Counted from the stretch's first letter, positions 1-10,246 are shown. The stretch: DNA of 64,000 nucleotides from Synechococcus sp. AG-686-F08 (GCA_003210315.1 QCVQ01000001.1:1-64000), one strand, 5' to 3'. Translations and numbers: made by a program. The notes: generated from the sequence alone by a model not told the origin.

Positions 1-1
1 T

Positions 2-361
2 GAGAGAACGCCAGAGGTGGAGTTGTGTTGGTTGTTCCGTAAGGCCCGAGAGCAGTTTCGCCTTCGTGGAACGGCAAAACTGATCTCTCCCTTAGCGGAT
101 TCTGTGGCGTTGAACGAACATTGGAAGCGACTCACACCCTCTGGGCGTTCGGTCTGGGCGTGGCCTTCTCCTGGTGATCCATTTGATCCTCAAGGGTCAT
201 GGCCCCAGGAGATGTCGGATGATTCAGGCGTGCCAGAGCATTTGCGCTTGCTTCGGATTTCGTTGCACCATGTGGAGCAGCTCGATCTCAAGCCACACCC
301 ACATATGCGTCGGATGTGGACCTCTGCCACTCAATGGCAAGAACAAAGGCTCAATCCTTGA
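2..361 (+). CDS. Pyridoxamine 5'-phosphate oxidase-like flavoprotein, C-terminal part (5' truncated by window)
   Basis: Frame open from base 2: ERTPEVELCWLFRKAREQFRLRG...; resembles cyanobacterial PPOX-type FMN-binding proteins. Confidence 0.65.
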   Translation, partial: ERTPEVELCWLFRKAREQFRLRGTAKLISPLADSVALNEHWKRLTPSGRSVWAWPSPGDPFDPQGSWPQEMSDDSGVPEHLRLLRISLHHVEQLDLKPHPHMRRMWTSATQWQEQRLNP

Positions 362-836
362 GTCTCCAGAGCGCGAGTCCGCCACCCCGTCCACGGGCCG
401 CCATCCAGCCATCAGGGTTGCGTTCGATCAGGGCAAAAAATGGAGTGCGCTTTTCGTTTGGTGTGGGTAATGCTTTGTTGAGTAAGGCAATGCCACCAAT
501 TCGTAGGCTGAGTGAGTCGAAGTGAAAGGTCAGCAATGGGCGCTTCCCTTTCAACAAACCAGGCCCTTGAAATTTGAGTTCTAGAGGCCCCAAGTTGACG
601 GCATTAGTAAGACGCAAATCTCTGCTCTTGTCCTCTAACTCTGCTTCGATCTCTAGGCGGGCATTCAAGCTTCTCAGCATCCAGCTGCTGAATGGATTGG
701 CCTTCTCGTCTCCCTTCGACCAGACCGTTTGCAGATGCCAGCATCCCAGGAGATCACTGCTTTTGAGGCCAGTTCCTGTCAGGCGGACAGCCTTTTCCCT
801 TGTGTTCAGAATGGTGAAATTCATAGGAGCGGCCAT
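351..836 (-). CDS. Conserved hypothetical protein, possibly fibrillin/PAP-like
   Basis: 161 aa ORF; ...LLGCWHLQTVWSKG...FFALIERNPDGWMAARGRGGGLALWRL. Confidence 0.55.
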   Translation of the reverse strand: MAAPMNFTILNTREKAVRLTGTGLKSSDLLGCWHLQTVWSKGDEKANPFSSWMLRSLNARLEIEAELEDKSRDLRLTNAVNLGPLELKFQGPGLLKGKRPLLTFHFDSLSLRIGGIALLNKALPTPNEKRTPFFALIERNPDGWMAARGRGGGLALWRLKD

Positions 837-960
837 GGGATAAAGGATCGTCGCATTGCAAGTAAAAAGAATCTAAAGATATGCCAGCTTTTGTGTTGAG
901 TTAGACAATTTTTATAAGGTTTTCAGGAGATGTTCTTTCCACAGTAAATGGAATTCTTGG

Positions 961-1197
961 ATGGGCGAATGTTGCTATCGGAATGATTCATCAAAAATGG
1001 TAATCCTCAAATGCATTGGTGAGAATCAATTTTTTTATGAAAAGGTTTTAATGCCATCTGAGTTGTACTTTTTCGAGGCGCCCGATGAGGCTCGTCTTGA
1101 AATTTGGCTGCTTAATGGCGGTGAGCCAATGCTGCACACCACCGCCGAGGCTAGGGATTATGCCCTCTTGACCCACCGCAAGCTCGGTGATCCTTGA
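961..1197 (+). CDS. DUF1830 family protein (start may be the internal ATG)
   Basis: VILKCIGENQFFYEKVLMPSELYFFEAPDEARLEIW, DUF1830-type sequence. Confidence 0.65.
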   Translation: MGECCYRNDSSKMVILKCIGENQFFYEKVLMPSELYFFEAPDEARLEIWLLNGGEPMLHTTAEARDYALLTHRKLGDP

Positions 1198-1213
1198 TCA
1201 TGCATCAATCTGA

Positions 1214-2473
1214 ATGTGGGCTATGGCCGATTTGCTCGCTGATTCTGTTGCCCTGAGTTGGGACCAACTGGAAGCTTTGGCTCCAGACCCTGCTGAGCGC
1301 TGTGAAGGCCCAGCTAATGCCCAAGCCGCATTGCGGTTGTTTGGACAATCTGAATCTCAGGTGCGGGTCACGTTGTTTCGTGATCATCATGCTTGGTGCC
1401 CGTATTGCCAGAAAGTATGGCTGTGGCTGGAGTTTCGACGAGTTCCTTATCGGATTCAAAAAGTCACCATGCGTTGTTATGGGCCGAAAGAGCCCTGGTT
1501 TACCGCCAAGGTGCCGTCAGGGATGCTTCCTGCCCTTGAGTTGGATGGACGCCTTCTTACAGAGAGTGATCGCATCCTCGAGGCGTTGGAGCATGCCTTT
1601 GGTGCTTTGGGTGCAGGGATGCACGACAAACGTGTGCTCCGGTTGCGCAATCTCGAGCGTCTTTTGTTTCGCGCTTGGTGCATTTGGCTTTGCACCCCCA
1701 GGCTGAACAATCGGCAGGAGGTTCAAGCGCGAGAACAGTTTCAGACGGTGGCGCGTCAAATGGAGGCGGCTCTTTCAGCGGGAGGTGGCCATTGGCTTGA
1801 TCCTGATCATCCCGGTGGAGCGCATCCAGGAACGGCAGATCTGGTGTTCGTTCCTTACGTGGAGCGGATGAATGCATCGTTGGCCTATTTCAAGGGCTTT
1901 GCACTTCGTCAAGAGCATCCAGGTATCGATCGATGGTTCAACGCTTTGGAGCAGCTAGCGACCTATCGCGGTACCCAAAGTGATGTCCATACGCATTCCC
2001 ACGATTTGCCACCACAAATGGGTGGATGTTGGAGCAATGGAAGTCCAGAACAGCGAGAGATGGCGCGTGCGGTGGATCAAGGTGCTGGCCTCGCTGAACT
2101 CGAAACGGGTTGGTCTGCCGAGATCACTGACGATGGTGTGACGTTTTCTGAAAGGGCACTCGAAAGAGTGGTGCGCCATCGTTCGGCTCTGATAGCTCGC
2201 AATCCTCTCGGTGCTGCATTTGATCAGCCCCTGCGTGCTGCATTGACCTGTTTGATGTCTGGAGATCCTTGCCAGCCAAATGCCGATACTGCAAGCGGTC
2301 TGCGTTATCTAAGGGATCGAATTTCGGTACCAAGAGACATGCCTTTGCAGAGTGCTCGGTTGTTGAGGAAGGTCCTTGAGGCCACAGCAGCTCTGGATAG
2401 TGAGGCCCAGCCAACCCCACCGCCTTTTGAGCATCGTTTCGATCAAGACCCAAGGCCATTTTTGAACCCGTGA
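1214..2473 (+). CDS. Glutathione S-transferase family protein
   Basis: N-terminal thioredoxin-like VTLFRDHHAWCPYCQKVWLWLEFRRVPY; 419 aa. Confidence 0.8.
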   Translation: MWAMADLLADSVALSWDQLEALAPDPAERCEGPANAQAALRLFGQSESQVRVTLFRDHHAWCPYCQKVWLWLEFRRVPYRIQKVTMRCYGPKEPWFTAKVPSGMLPALELDGRLLTESDRILEALEHAFGALGAGMHDKRVLRLRNLERLLFRAWCIWLCTPRLNNRQEVQAREQFQTVARQMEAALSAGGGHWLDPDHPGGAHPGTADLVFVPYVERMNASLAYFKGFALRQEHPGIDRWFNALEQLATYRGTQSDVHTHSHDLPPQMGGCWSNGSPEQREMARAVDQGAGLAELETGWSAEITDDGVTFSERALERVVRHRSALIARNPLGAAFDQPLRAALTCLMSGDPCQPNADTASGLRYLRDRISVPRDMPLQSARLLRKVLEATAALDSEAQPTPPPFEHRFDQDPRPFLNP

Positions 2474-2482
2474 GGGTTTGCT

Positions 2483-2878
2483 TTGCATTCAGCGATCGCG
2501 ATCCGGCAGGCTGGCAAGTCATCTGAGATCACCATGTCGAGCGATCAAGAGGCCCAAGGGGGCTCTGGCTTTGGAACCGGTAATGCTGGTGGGAGCAAGC
2601 GAAATCGAAGTAGCAAGCGCAAACCTGGTCACTCCAACCATGGTCGTGAGCGTCAGCCCTTAGGTAGGGATCCTGATTTTGACGCGATTTGCGCAAGGCA
2701 GACCCTGGGATTGGCTCTCTCCGGTCGGTTAACGCAACAGGCCGTGAAGAGGGTGCACAAAGCTTTGGCTGTGCAGCATCACCCTGACAAAGGTGGTGAT
2801 CCAGAGATGATGACTCGACTAAACAATGCTCGCGACCTTTTGCTCCAACCTGAGATGTCAGACATCGTCGCGTCGTGA
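2483..2878 (+). CDS. J-domain (DnaJ-like) protein
   Basis: C-terminal VKRVHKALAVQHHPDKGGDPEMMTRLNNARDLLL with HPD motif. Confidence 0.75.
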   Translation: MHSAIAIRQAGKSSEITMSSDQEAQGGSGFGTGNAGGSKRNRSSKRKPGHSNHGRERQPLGRDPDFDAICARQTLGLALSGRLTQQAVKRVHKALAVQHHPDKGGDPEMMTRLNNARDLLLQPEMSDIVAS

Positions 2879-2977
2879 CCCAAGGATTTCTGGCAAGCGT
2901 GATGCCTAAATGTTGAGCCTGTGCGTTGGTTCAATTGATCACTACTAGCGATTGACTGACTGCCAAAACGAAGCTCT

Positions 2978-4426
2978 TTGGCTAAAAAGAATGAGGTGAT
3001 CAACCGCGTGATGGAAAAGGGAACGGCAATCCGTGGAAACTTTTTTCATTTACTGAAAGACCCTTGGCCTCTGATCGAGAAGGAGAGCGATTCTGCGCAA
3101 TTTATAAAAGATGGATTGCTTCTTATTAATGACGGAATCATTAGCGGTTTTGGCACTTACGAAGAACTCTCAAGCCGCCTTGACAACTATGATGTTATTC
3201 ACAAACCTGATCATCTTTTAGTCCCAGGATTTATAGACGGACATATTCACTTCCCCCAAGTAAGGGTCATGGGGGCATACGGCAACCAGTTACTTGATTG
3301 GTTGCAAAATTCGATTTTTCCAGAAGAACTGAAATATCGAGATCGTGATTATGCAACCACTGCCGCACATCATTTTTTTAGGGCACTCCTTGGAGCTGGA
3401 ACAACGACCTGTCAGGCCTTTACGACATCGTCACCAGTATCAACTGAGGTTTTCTTCGATGAGGCAATTGCTCGTGGAATGAGGGTGATTGCAGGACTGA
3501 CTGGAATTGATAAATTTGCCCCCGATGATTACTGTATAAGTCCTCATGAGTTTTACGAAGAGAGCAAGAAATTAATTGAGAAATATCATGGCTTAGATCG
3601 TTGTCTCTATGCGATTACTCCACGCTTTGCAGTTGGTTGCTCAGAGGAAATGATGCAAGCTTGTTGTCAATTAAAAAAAGAGTATCCAGATTGTTGGGTT
3701 AACACTCACATATCTGAAAATCCATCTGAAATTAGGCAGGCCAAGGAAGAGTTCCCTGATTGCTTCGATTACACAGAAGTGCATGAGAAGCATGGTCTTT
3801 TAGGACCCAAATTTACAGCTGGTCATGGTGTATGGCTGTCGAATGATGAATTCCGCCGTTTTTCACATGCAGGTGCTGCAGTCTGTTTCTGCCCTCTCTC
3901 TAATCTTTTTCTTGGTAGTGGTTTATTCAGATTAGGGAAAGCCATGGACCCTGATCAGCCTGTCCGTGTTTGTTTGGGAACTGATATGGGAGCAGGGAAT
4001 TCATTCAGCATGATCCGCGTTATGGAGGAAGCCTATAAGGTTGGTTTATGTAATAATACTATGTTGGATGGTAGTGTTAACCCAAGAGAGCAGGATCTTG
4101 GTGAAAGTGAGCGTAATAAATTAAGTCCCTATCGTGCTTTTTACCTCGCAACACTTGGTGGTGCAAAAGCGATTTATCTTGATCATCTAATCGGTAATTT
4201 TGTCCCTGGTAAAGAAGCTGATTTTGTTTCTCTTGACTTGCAGGCTGGTCAACATGCACTTGCATGGCATCAGCAACTTACTTGTCTTGATGGCGTACCG
4301 TCTGCGATCGATGAAGCTGTGGAGCTGTTGTTTGGCGTTTTAGCTTGTGGGGATGATCGGAGTGTGTCTGAAACCTGGATTGCCGGTAAATGTCGCTATC
4401 AAAGTAATGATAGGGGTGTTGAATAA
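2978..4426 (+). CDS. guaD: Guanine deaminase
   Basis: Amidohydrolase motifs PGFIDGHIHFPQ, VNTHISENPSEI, GTDMGAGNSFSM. Confidence 0.85.
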   Translation: MAKKNEVINRVMEKGTAIRGNFFHLLKDPWPLIEKESDSAQFIKDGLLLINDGIISGFGTYEELSSRLDNYDVIHKPDHLLVPGFIDGHIHFPQVRVMGAYGNQLLDWLQNSIFPEELKYRDRDYATTAAHHFFRALLGAGTTTCQAFTTSSPVSTEVFFDEAIARGMRVIAGLTGIDKFAPDDYCISPHEFYEESKKLIEKYHGLDRCLYAITPRFAVGCSEEMMQACCQLKKEYPDCWVNTHISENPSEIRQAKEEFPDCFDYTEVHEKHGLLGPKFTAGHGVWLSNDEFRRFSHAGAAVCFCPLSNLFLGSGLFRLGKAMDPDQPVRVCLGTDMGAGNSFSMIRVMEEAYKVGLCNNTMLDGSVNPREQDLGESERNKLSPYRAFYLATLGGAKAIYLDHLIGNFVPGKEADFVSLDLQAGQHALAWHQQLTCLDGVPSAIDEAVELLFGVLACGDDRSVSETWIAGKCRYQSNDRGVE

Positions 4427-5070
4427 TGATGCCGAAACCAACTGGAGAAGAATTTACTTATACATTTAAGAGCGAAATTTCTAATGATAGGCTCGCTGAC
4501 TATAAGAAGCTTCAAGTGAGGATGGATCATGCTGCTTTGAAGTTTGAGGGCTATCTCGGTCAGGAGCTTAGCTTCGTCCCTTCGCCATCAAATAATGGAT
4601 ATAGCTGTATCGCTAGAGTTACATTTATTAGTCTTCAACTTTGTTTGACTTGGCTGGATAGTACTGAGCGGCGTCACATCTTAAATGATGCAGAAGCCTT
4701 GCTTAGTTATGAATATGATTCTTTGCTCGAGCCTCATTCTTTTGATCAGTGGCTCAATTCTTGTCAGGGGATGCAAACTCCAGTCTGGAAAATCAATTTG
4801 CTAGTTTGGCTAGCGCTTTATCCATCTGTGATGATACTGATGTTGATTGGCCAAAACAGTTTAGGTGTTTTGCCTCTTCCACTCAATATGTTGATCAGTA
4901 ATGCCATAACTGTGGCTATAACTGGTTGGTTTCTTGTGCCGTGGTTAAGCAAGCGGTATGGCCGTTGGTTGCAAACTAAGAGCAAACGTTTAAATGCAAT
5001 TTACACTGCTTCTGTGATTGGTTTTTTGCTTTTATTTTTACTATTCTTTAGTGCCTTGAATGATGCATGA
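4426..5070 (+). CDS. Antibiotic biosynthesis monooxygenase-like membrane protein
   Basis: N-terminal ABM-like domain plus two or three C-terminal TM segments; overlaps the guaD stop by 1 nt. Confidence 0.6.
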   Translation: MMPKPTGEEFTYTFKSEISNDRLADYKKLQVRMDHAALKFEGYLGQELSFVPSPSNNGYSCIARVTFISLQLCLTWLDSTERRHILNDAEALLSYEYDSLLEPHSFDQWLNSCQGMQTPVWKINLLVWLALYPSVMILMLIGQNSLGVLPLPLNMLISNAITVAITGWFLVPWLSKRYGRWLQTKSKRLNAIYTASVIGFLLLFLLFFSALNDA

Positions 5071-5132
5071 AAACATCTATTGGCTTTAGGATTTGTTTTA
5101 GAAACAATGCCAATATATTGATTTAATGTGAT

Positions 5133-5372
5133 TTACAGAGACAAGTACCAACGTATGACATCTGCAACTTGACCTGCTGGGCCATGGCCACTTATCAACT
5201 CTCCAATAATTGCAGCCATAAACCCCAGCATTGCCACTCTTCCGTTGAGTCGCTCAACAAAGCCGAGGGATCCTTTATTCCATGGACGTTTTGTGGTCAG
5301 GCCTTCGCCGAACGCTTCCAAAGGTTCGTACTGGAAATTTTGGCTTGACAAATGGTGTCCATCAAATCGCAT
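5133..5372 (-). CDS. hli: High-light-inducible / chlorophyll a-b-binding-like protein
   Basis: LGFVERLNGRVAMLGFMAAIIGELISGHGP, HLIP signature ExxNGRxAMxGF. Confidence 0.85.
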   Translation of the reverse strand: MRFDGHHLSSQNFQYEPLEAFGEGLTTKRPWNKGSLGFVERLNGRVAMLGFMAAIIGELISGHGPAGQVADVIRWYLSL

Positions 5373-5438
5373 CTGATCTTATGCAGAGATCATGCTTTTT
5401 TTTATAGGCTTGGGACAGCCTCAAGCCTGAACCTACCT

Positions 5439-5858
5439 ATGGATGCTGATCGTTTAAAAGCTCTTTTTACCAAACCTTATGGACAGCCTGCACCCACAGA
5501 ATCTCAATGGAGAGAACTGTATGACGAGAATGTTTGGTTTCAAGATCCAACGCAGGAACGTCGAGGTATCAAGGCTTATATCGATGCGCAGGATGGATTG
5601 ATGAAGCGCTGTGACGACCTTTATCTTGTCCCCGGTGCGATCGCAATCGATAACAACTTTGCTTTTGTTGAATGGGAAATGGGCCTAAAAATTAAGGGAA
5701 TTGAATTCATTTATCCAGGAGCATCCCGTCTGGAGATCAATGCTGATGGAAAGGTCATCAGCCACAAGGATTATTTTGATTTTATTGGTCCCACTTTTGG
5801 TCCAGTCCCAGTCCTTGGCCGTTTCGTCAGGTGGCTGTACAAGAAATTTGTGGATTGA
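5439..5858 (+). CDS. SnoaL/NTF2-like protein
   Basis: MDADRLKALFTKPYGQPAPTESQWRELYDENVWFQDPTQERRG... Confidence 0.6.
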   Translation: MDADRLKALFTKPYGQPAPTESQWRELYDENVWFQDPTQERRGIKAYIDAQDGLMKRCDDLYLVPGAIAIDNNFAFVEWEMGLKIKGIEFIYPGASRLEINADGKVISHKDYFDFIGPTFGPVPVLGRFVRWLYKKFVD

Positions 5859-5902
5859 TCACCCTTGGGGGGCTGCACAAATTTGACCTCTTTTTGGCAG
5901 GT

Positions 5903-6016
5903 TCAACGTGTAGAAGAATTTTGGGGTGAACGGCTTTGGCTCAGCTTCCAAAACGTGAGGCTGGTCACGGCAGCTCCAAAACCGAGGAAGACTGTGATCA
6001 ACGCTTCGCTTGACAT
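5903..6016 (-). CDS. Small single-TM protein
   Basis: 37 codons, MSSEALITVFLGFGAAVTSLTFWKLSQSR...; below the ORF-track cutoff. Confidence 0.3.
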   Translation of the reverse strand: MSSEALITVFLGFGAAVTSLTFWKLSQSRSPQNSSTR

Positions 6017-6141
6017 GTTAAGCATTCGTTACAAATTTCATCATGGCGCATTCGCTAGCCGTTCGCGAGTGAGTAATTATTCCTAATTATCTCGCCCCTC
6101 GCTACGCACTTCTTCACAAAAGAGCGTGTTTTGATTAGGGT

Positions 6142-6645
6142 GTGTTGAGAAACGTAAACCAAATGCTGAGATCCATTGCGACGAAACCTTTCCTCTCGGA
6201 TTTCGGAATTCTGATTCTGCGTGTCGTCACAGGCACCCTTCTCATTCACCATGGTTACGAGAAGCTGGCAAATATCGAGAATTTTGCTGACGCATTCGTC
6301 CGCCCACTTCACCTCCCCTTCCCAATCCTTCTCTCCTATATCGCGGCGTTTTCTGAAGTTATCGGTAGTTGGCTGTTGATCACAGGTTTCCTGACACGCT
6401 TCGGTGCACTGGCGATCATGGGAACGATCTCAGTTGCCATTTATCACGCCATCATCACAGCAGGATTCAACATTTATTTGTTGGAGCTACTGGGTCTGTA
6501 CTTCGGGGCCGCAGTGGCGATTTTGGCTGTAGGCCCAGGACTGTTCGCAATTGACGAATTGATCGTCCGTCGCTTCAGCCCCGAGCTTGAGAGAGAGCAA
6601 TCCGGTTCAATCGATACCGTGCTTTCAGATGGCGGTGTTGCTTAG
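6142..6645 (+). CDS. DoxX family membrane protein
   Basis: ILILRVVTGTLLIHHGYEKLANIENFADAF...ITGFLTRFGALAIMG. Confidence 0.8.
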   Translation: MLRNVNQMLRSIATKPFLSDFGILILRVVTGTLLIHHGYEKLANIENFADAFVRPLHLPFPILLSYIAAFSEVIGSWLLITGFLTRFGALAIMGTISVAIYHAIITAGFNIYLLELLGLYFGAAVAILAVGPGLFAIDELIVRRFSPELEREQSGSIDTVLSDGGVA

Positions 6646-6658
6646 TCCTGGCTCAGTC

Positions 6659-6793
6659 TTATGGAAGGGTGAATCCTGATTGAAGGTGTTTGACGTCGAG
6701 CATCACCCAGCTCAACCAGATCACAACTCCTATCACCCCTGACACTGCTGCAAACTTCCCTACGTTGCGAAGCAACAGTTCGCCCACACTCAT
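6659..6793 (-). CDS. Small single-TM protein
   Basis: 44 codons: MSVGELLLRNVGKFAAVSGVIGVVIWLSWVMLDVKHLQSGFTLP. Confidence 0.4.
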   Translation of the reverse strand: MSVGELLLRNVGKFAAVSGVIGVVIWLSWVMLDVKHLQSGFTLP

Positions 6794-6831
6794 TTCGCGC
6801 AAGGTTCTGTCCCAATCAGCCTCCATCTTGC

Positions 6832-7032
6832 TTGATGAGTGTCATGGTCACGTCCATCCCTCTTGATTCCCCCACGGTCAGTGTTCTGATTGTGGGGTTT
6901 TTCTTTGCTGTTCTTCAGGTCTGGTGGATTCGTTCCTTGCTGCTCAGAAATGCAGCGCGTCAAAAGGCTCAGCCTTTGAGCTCCCAACAGTTTCGAAAGG
7001 ATTTGGAACGAATATTCAAGAATGAATTCTGA
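6832..7032 (+). CDS. Small TM hypothetical protein
   Basis: 66 aa, one TM segment and basic tail. Confidence 0.45.
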   Translation: MMSVMVTSIPLDSPTVSVLIVGFFFAVLQVWWIRSLLLRNAARQKAQPLSSQQFRKDLERIFKNEF

Positions 7033-7058
7033 GTACGGAGAAAGGTTTCTCCCCATGA

Positions 7059-7967
7059 TTGAAACCATGCCACGTTTGGTTCGGTGAGATGGGATGTCTT
7101 CAAATTTGCGAATTGGAGTCTGACCAGATTCCAATCGTGACGGATTGGTCTCGTCGTGAGGGATTTGCTCCAGGTCTTGGGGATATTGAGATTTACCGGC
7201 ATACCGATCGTCAGGGCTTATGGATTGCTTGGCTCGATCACGAGCCGATTGGTTGCATCGCTGGCGTTCGCTACAACCTTGATTACGGATTTATTGGCCT
7301 TTACCTCGTGGTCCCCCATCAGAGAGGTCATGGGTATGGACAGCAGCTTTGGAAGCATGCTCTAGACCACCTTGCGGACCTCACCTGTATCGGATTAGAG
7401 GCAGCCCCAGCTCGAATTTTGGACTATGCGGGCTGGGGATTTGAATCGTCTTCAATGACCACCCGTTGGAGCTGCTTTAACAAGGGTGAATTAGATGACT
7501 TATGGGGCGGTCTTCCACCCGGTTTGCAGGTGGTGGAGGGAAGCGATGTGCCTTCAGAAGCTGTTCAGCTGTATGACGCTCAGCGGGAGCCAAGCCCCAG
7601 ACCCCACTTTCTTGCCGATTGGCTTGGACACCAATCGGGTCAGGTTCTTGCCCTTCTTGATGAGAACGGCAACTGCCACGGATTTGGTCGTATTCGCCCG
7701 TGCCTTTTGCAAGATGGAGAAGGTTGGCGGATCGGTCCACTCCTCGCCGATTCTCCTGGCTTAGCCGCGTATCTCATCCGGAAGCTTCAACAACGCCACC
7801 CAGGGGCATTATTGATTGATACCCCTGGATTTAATTCTGCAGCGAAAGAGCTCATGCTTACGCTCGGATTTAGGGCTGAATCGGAAACAATGCGGATGTA
7901 TCGAGGTGGTTTGCCAGAGGTTGATTTAACTGATGTTTTTGCTTTGGCCTGTCTGGAATTGGGTTGA
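7059..7967 (+). CDS. GNAT family acetyltransferase
   Basis: GLYLVVPHQRGHGYGQQLWKHAL acetyl-CoA-binding motif. Confidence 0.8.
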   Translation: MKPCHVWFGEMGCLQICELESDQIPIVTDWSRREGFAPGLGDIEIYRHTDRQGLWIAWLDHEPIGCIAGVRYNLDYGFIGLYLVVPHQRGHGYGQQLWKHALDHLADLTCIGLEAAPARILDYAGWGFESSSMTTRWSCFNKGELDDLWGGLPPGLQVVEGSDVPSEAVQLYDAQREPSPRPHFLADWLGHQSGQVLALLDENGNCHGFGRIRPCLLQDGEGWRIGPLLADSPGLAAYLIRKLQQRHPGALLIDTPGFNSAAKELMLTLGFRAESETMRMYRGGLPEVDLTDVFALACLELG

Positions 7968-8017
7968 GTGGTGAGGTACTGATCGCCAGCACCCAAAACC
8001 ATGGTTGATTCAATCTC

Positions 8018-8245
8018 TTATTTTTTAGCCGCGTAGACGACTGCTCCACCTGCAACCAGCGTCAGAGCTCCGGTGGTTAGCAGAAAGCCCACCAAAAGGG
8101 TGAAGCCAATCAAGGAGCCAAGAAGCGACATCTTGATGCGTAGAAGCTTGGACTTCATCAACATCACCATCAAGATCACGATGGTGGCTTTTAGACCAGC
8201 AACCTTTCCTGCGCTGATCAGGCAAAACGGATGAAGAGGAAGCAT
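8018..8245 (-). CDS. Small membrane protein
   Basis: 75 aa with two hydrophobic segments and C-terminal AAKK. Confidence 0.5.
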   Translation of the reverse strand: MLPLHPFCLISAGKVAGLKATIVILMVMLMKSKLLRIKMSLLGSLIGFTLLVGFLLTTGALTLVAGGAVVYAAKK

Positions 8246-8352
8246 TTCTGGGCCGAAAATTTTCCTGATTCTGACGAGTTTGATCTCTCATCTGTGAGAT
8301 TTTGATCGAAGCTGCCCACCACCAATCCCAGCCGGCATTGATGATGGACGAC

Positions 8353-9012
8353 ATGTGTGGTCGTTTTGCACTCACGGCAGATGCCCTTCAGCTTCCGATC
8401 GCTATTCGGGAGCGAATGTCTGATGTGCATCTGTCGCGCTATGCGCCTCGGGAGCTCATTCGCCCTTCGGAGCCTGTGTTGGGATTGCGTCAAGAGGAGG
8501 GCAAAACCGAAGCTGCTCTGATGCTTTGGGGTTTGATTCCCTCTTGGGCGAAAGACCCTTCTGCTGGCCCAAGACCCATCAACGCCCGCTCGGAAACTGT
8601 TGCAGAGAAGTCAAGCTTCAAGGCTGCTTGGCGACATCGGCGATGTTTAATCCCAGCCACAGGTTTTTTCGAGAAAAACTTTTTTGTATGCCGTCGTGAT
8701 CAACGTTCCTTTTGGATCGCTGGGTTATGGGAACGCTGGCTTGGCTCAGATGGCAGTGAATTGGATACCTGCACGATTCTCACCACTGCGCCAAACACCC
8801 TCATTCAGCCGCTGCATGATCGAATGCCGGTGTTGATTCCCGATGGTCTGGAAGAGGCCTGGCTAGCCAGAGCTGATGGACATGAGCTTCGTGCTTTAGA
8901 ACCACTCCTCATGGGGTGGGATCCTCAAGGTTGGATGGTCGAACCGATTCAACGGGGAGGGCATGAACCCGTTCCATCATCGATCCAGGGTTCACTATTT
9001 GATATCACCTGA
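8353..9012 (+). CDS. SOS response-associated peptidase (SRAP/YedK/HMCES family)
   Basis: MCGRFALTADALQLP start, WGLIPSWAKDPSAGPRPINARSETV, AGLWERW. Confidence 0.9.
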   Translation: MCGRFALTADALQLPIAIRERMSDVHLSRYAPRELIRPSEPVLGLRQEEGKTEAALMLWGLIPSWAKDPSAGPRPINARSETVAEKSSFKAAWRHRRCLIPATGFFEKNFFVCRRDQRSFWIAGLWERWLGSDGSELDTCTILTTAPNTLIQPLHDRMPVLIPDGLEEAWLARADGHELRALEPLLMGWDPQGWMVEPIQRGGHEPVPSSIQGSLFDIT

Positions 9013-9054
9013 ACTTGGATCAACGAACGCTGTGTCATTCAAATAATTTGTCGA

Positions 9055-9237
9055 TCAGTCTCGTATCCGTTGGTCCCTGAGGCGTCGCATGCTGTTGCGG
9101 GGCATCATTCGATTGTCTTTGAGCGATCGGAGAGGTGCGTCTCGATTGACTGCTCTTGGGTTCATGCTGATAAGCAACATGAAAGCAATCAAGCCCAGCA
9201 AGGTGAATCCAGACTTGATCGGGGAACTCATGTTCAA
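9055..9237 (-). CDS. Small membrane hypothetical protein
   Basis: 60 aa, single TM. Confidence 0.4.
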   Translation of the reverse strand: MNMSSPIKSGFTLLGLIAFMLLISMNPRAVNRDAPLRSLKDNRMMPRNSMRRLRDQRIRD

Positions 9238-9785
9238 TCCTGCGCTGCCGTCACTACATTCTGTTCGAGTGGTAACAGCTCATCGTCGTCATTTGCACGA
9301 GTACGGACTGGGGCATTGAATCCGCGTGCTCTTGGGTTCTTTACATCAAATGGTCCTGGTGTTCCTTTCGGAACAGCAAGTCGGAGGGCAAAGGATTGAG
9401 ACCCGGGCTCCACATCTCCAATGGATCCAACCCGTGTTCGGTTTTGAAGCACCGGTTCACCGCTGCGATCAAGAATGCGTGCATACACATCCGTATCAAC
9501 AACAGCGCGTTTGCTGGGATTCTCCACTGTTCCGCTGAGTACGTAGCAGCTCGCTCCCTCAGGACTCGTGATGTTGTTGCGTGTATTCCCTTGAGCCTGT
9601 CCTGGTTGTGCCCCTGGATCGTTGGCGTCGCAAGGAGCTAAGGCCACATCACTCAACCGCAGCTCAGCGGCCAGCACTGGGGCACTGATCAGCAAACACG
9701 CTGCGATCAGTATGGAAATGAAGGAGCGCCGAAGCATGTCTTGGATGGTTGGCAGATGGTCACGATGCCGCAGCGAAGGCTTCAT
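9234..9785 (-). CDS. Secreted conserved hypothetical protein (possible FxLYD-like domain)
   Basis: Signal peptide then SGTVENPSKRAVVDTDVYARILDRSGEPV...VEPGSQSFALRLAV. Confidence 0.6.
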   Translation of the reverse strand: MKPSLRHRDHLPTIQDMLRRSFISILIAACLLISAPVLAAELRLSDVALAPCDANDPGAQPGQAQGNTRNNITSPEGASCYVLSGTVENPSKRAVVDTDVYARILDRSGEPVLQNRTRVGSIGDVEPGSQSFALRLAVPKGTPGPFDVKNPRARGFNAPVRTRANDDDELLPLEQNVVTAAQD

Positions 9786-10084
9786 TGAGCCTTCTATGCC
9801 TAAATCGGAGGTGAGTGTCGTGACATTATCGATTGCGATCAGAGCTTTGTGCTGGCTGTTCGTGCCGTTTTAAAAGGCAGAGATCAGCGATTTGGTTTTT
9901 CAAATCAACGAATAATGGATTGCAATGTTCAGCAGGAAACGGATTGGCTTCGGGGAGTAATGATTTTATTTTGGAATTAATTGGTTGGGATTTCGTTTTG
10001 CCATTGAAATGGATTGATTAAATGTTGCGCTGAGTCTTGTTTGGGTATTGAATTAATCACTTATCATCGTGAAATTTCGTGAGG

Positions 10085-10246
10085 TTATGCATGGGAAGAA
10101 AGATTCTTTTTCGCTAACTTTAATGCTTCTTCGCAGGCCGATCGATCCTCGGAATCGATGTCTCCTTGGCTTCCATTCAGTCGTGATTCCAGGAAGGAAA
10201 TTTCGTCGATCCAATAGTCCTTGTTTCTGTCTGAATCGTTGGTCAT
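10085..10246 (-). CDS. Small acidic/basic hypothetical protein (not in ORF track)
   Basis: 53 codons: MTNDSDRNKDYWIDEISFLESRLNGSQGDIDSEDRSACEEALKLAKKNLSSHA; coding-like composition. Confidence 0.5.
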   Translation of the reverse strand: MTNDSDRNKDYWIDEISFLESRLNGSQGDIDSEDRSACEEALKLAKKNLSSHA

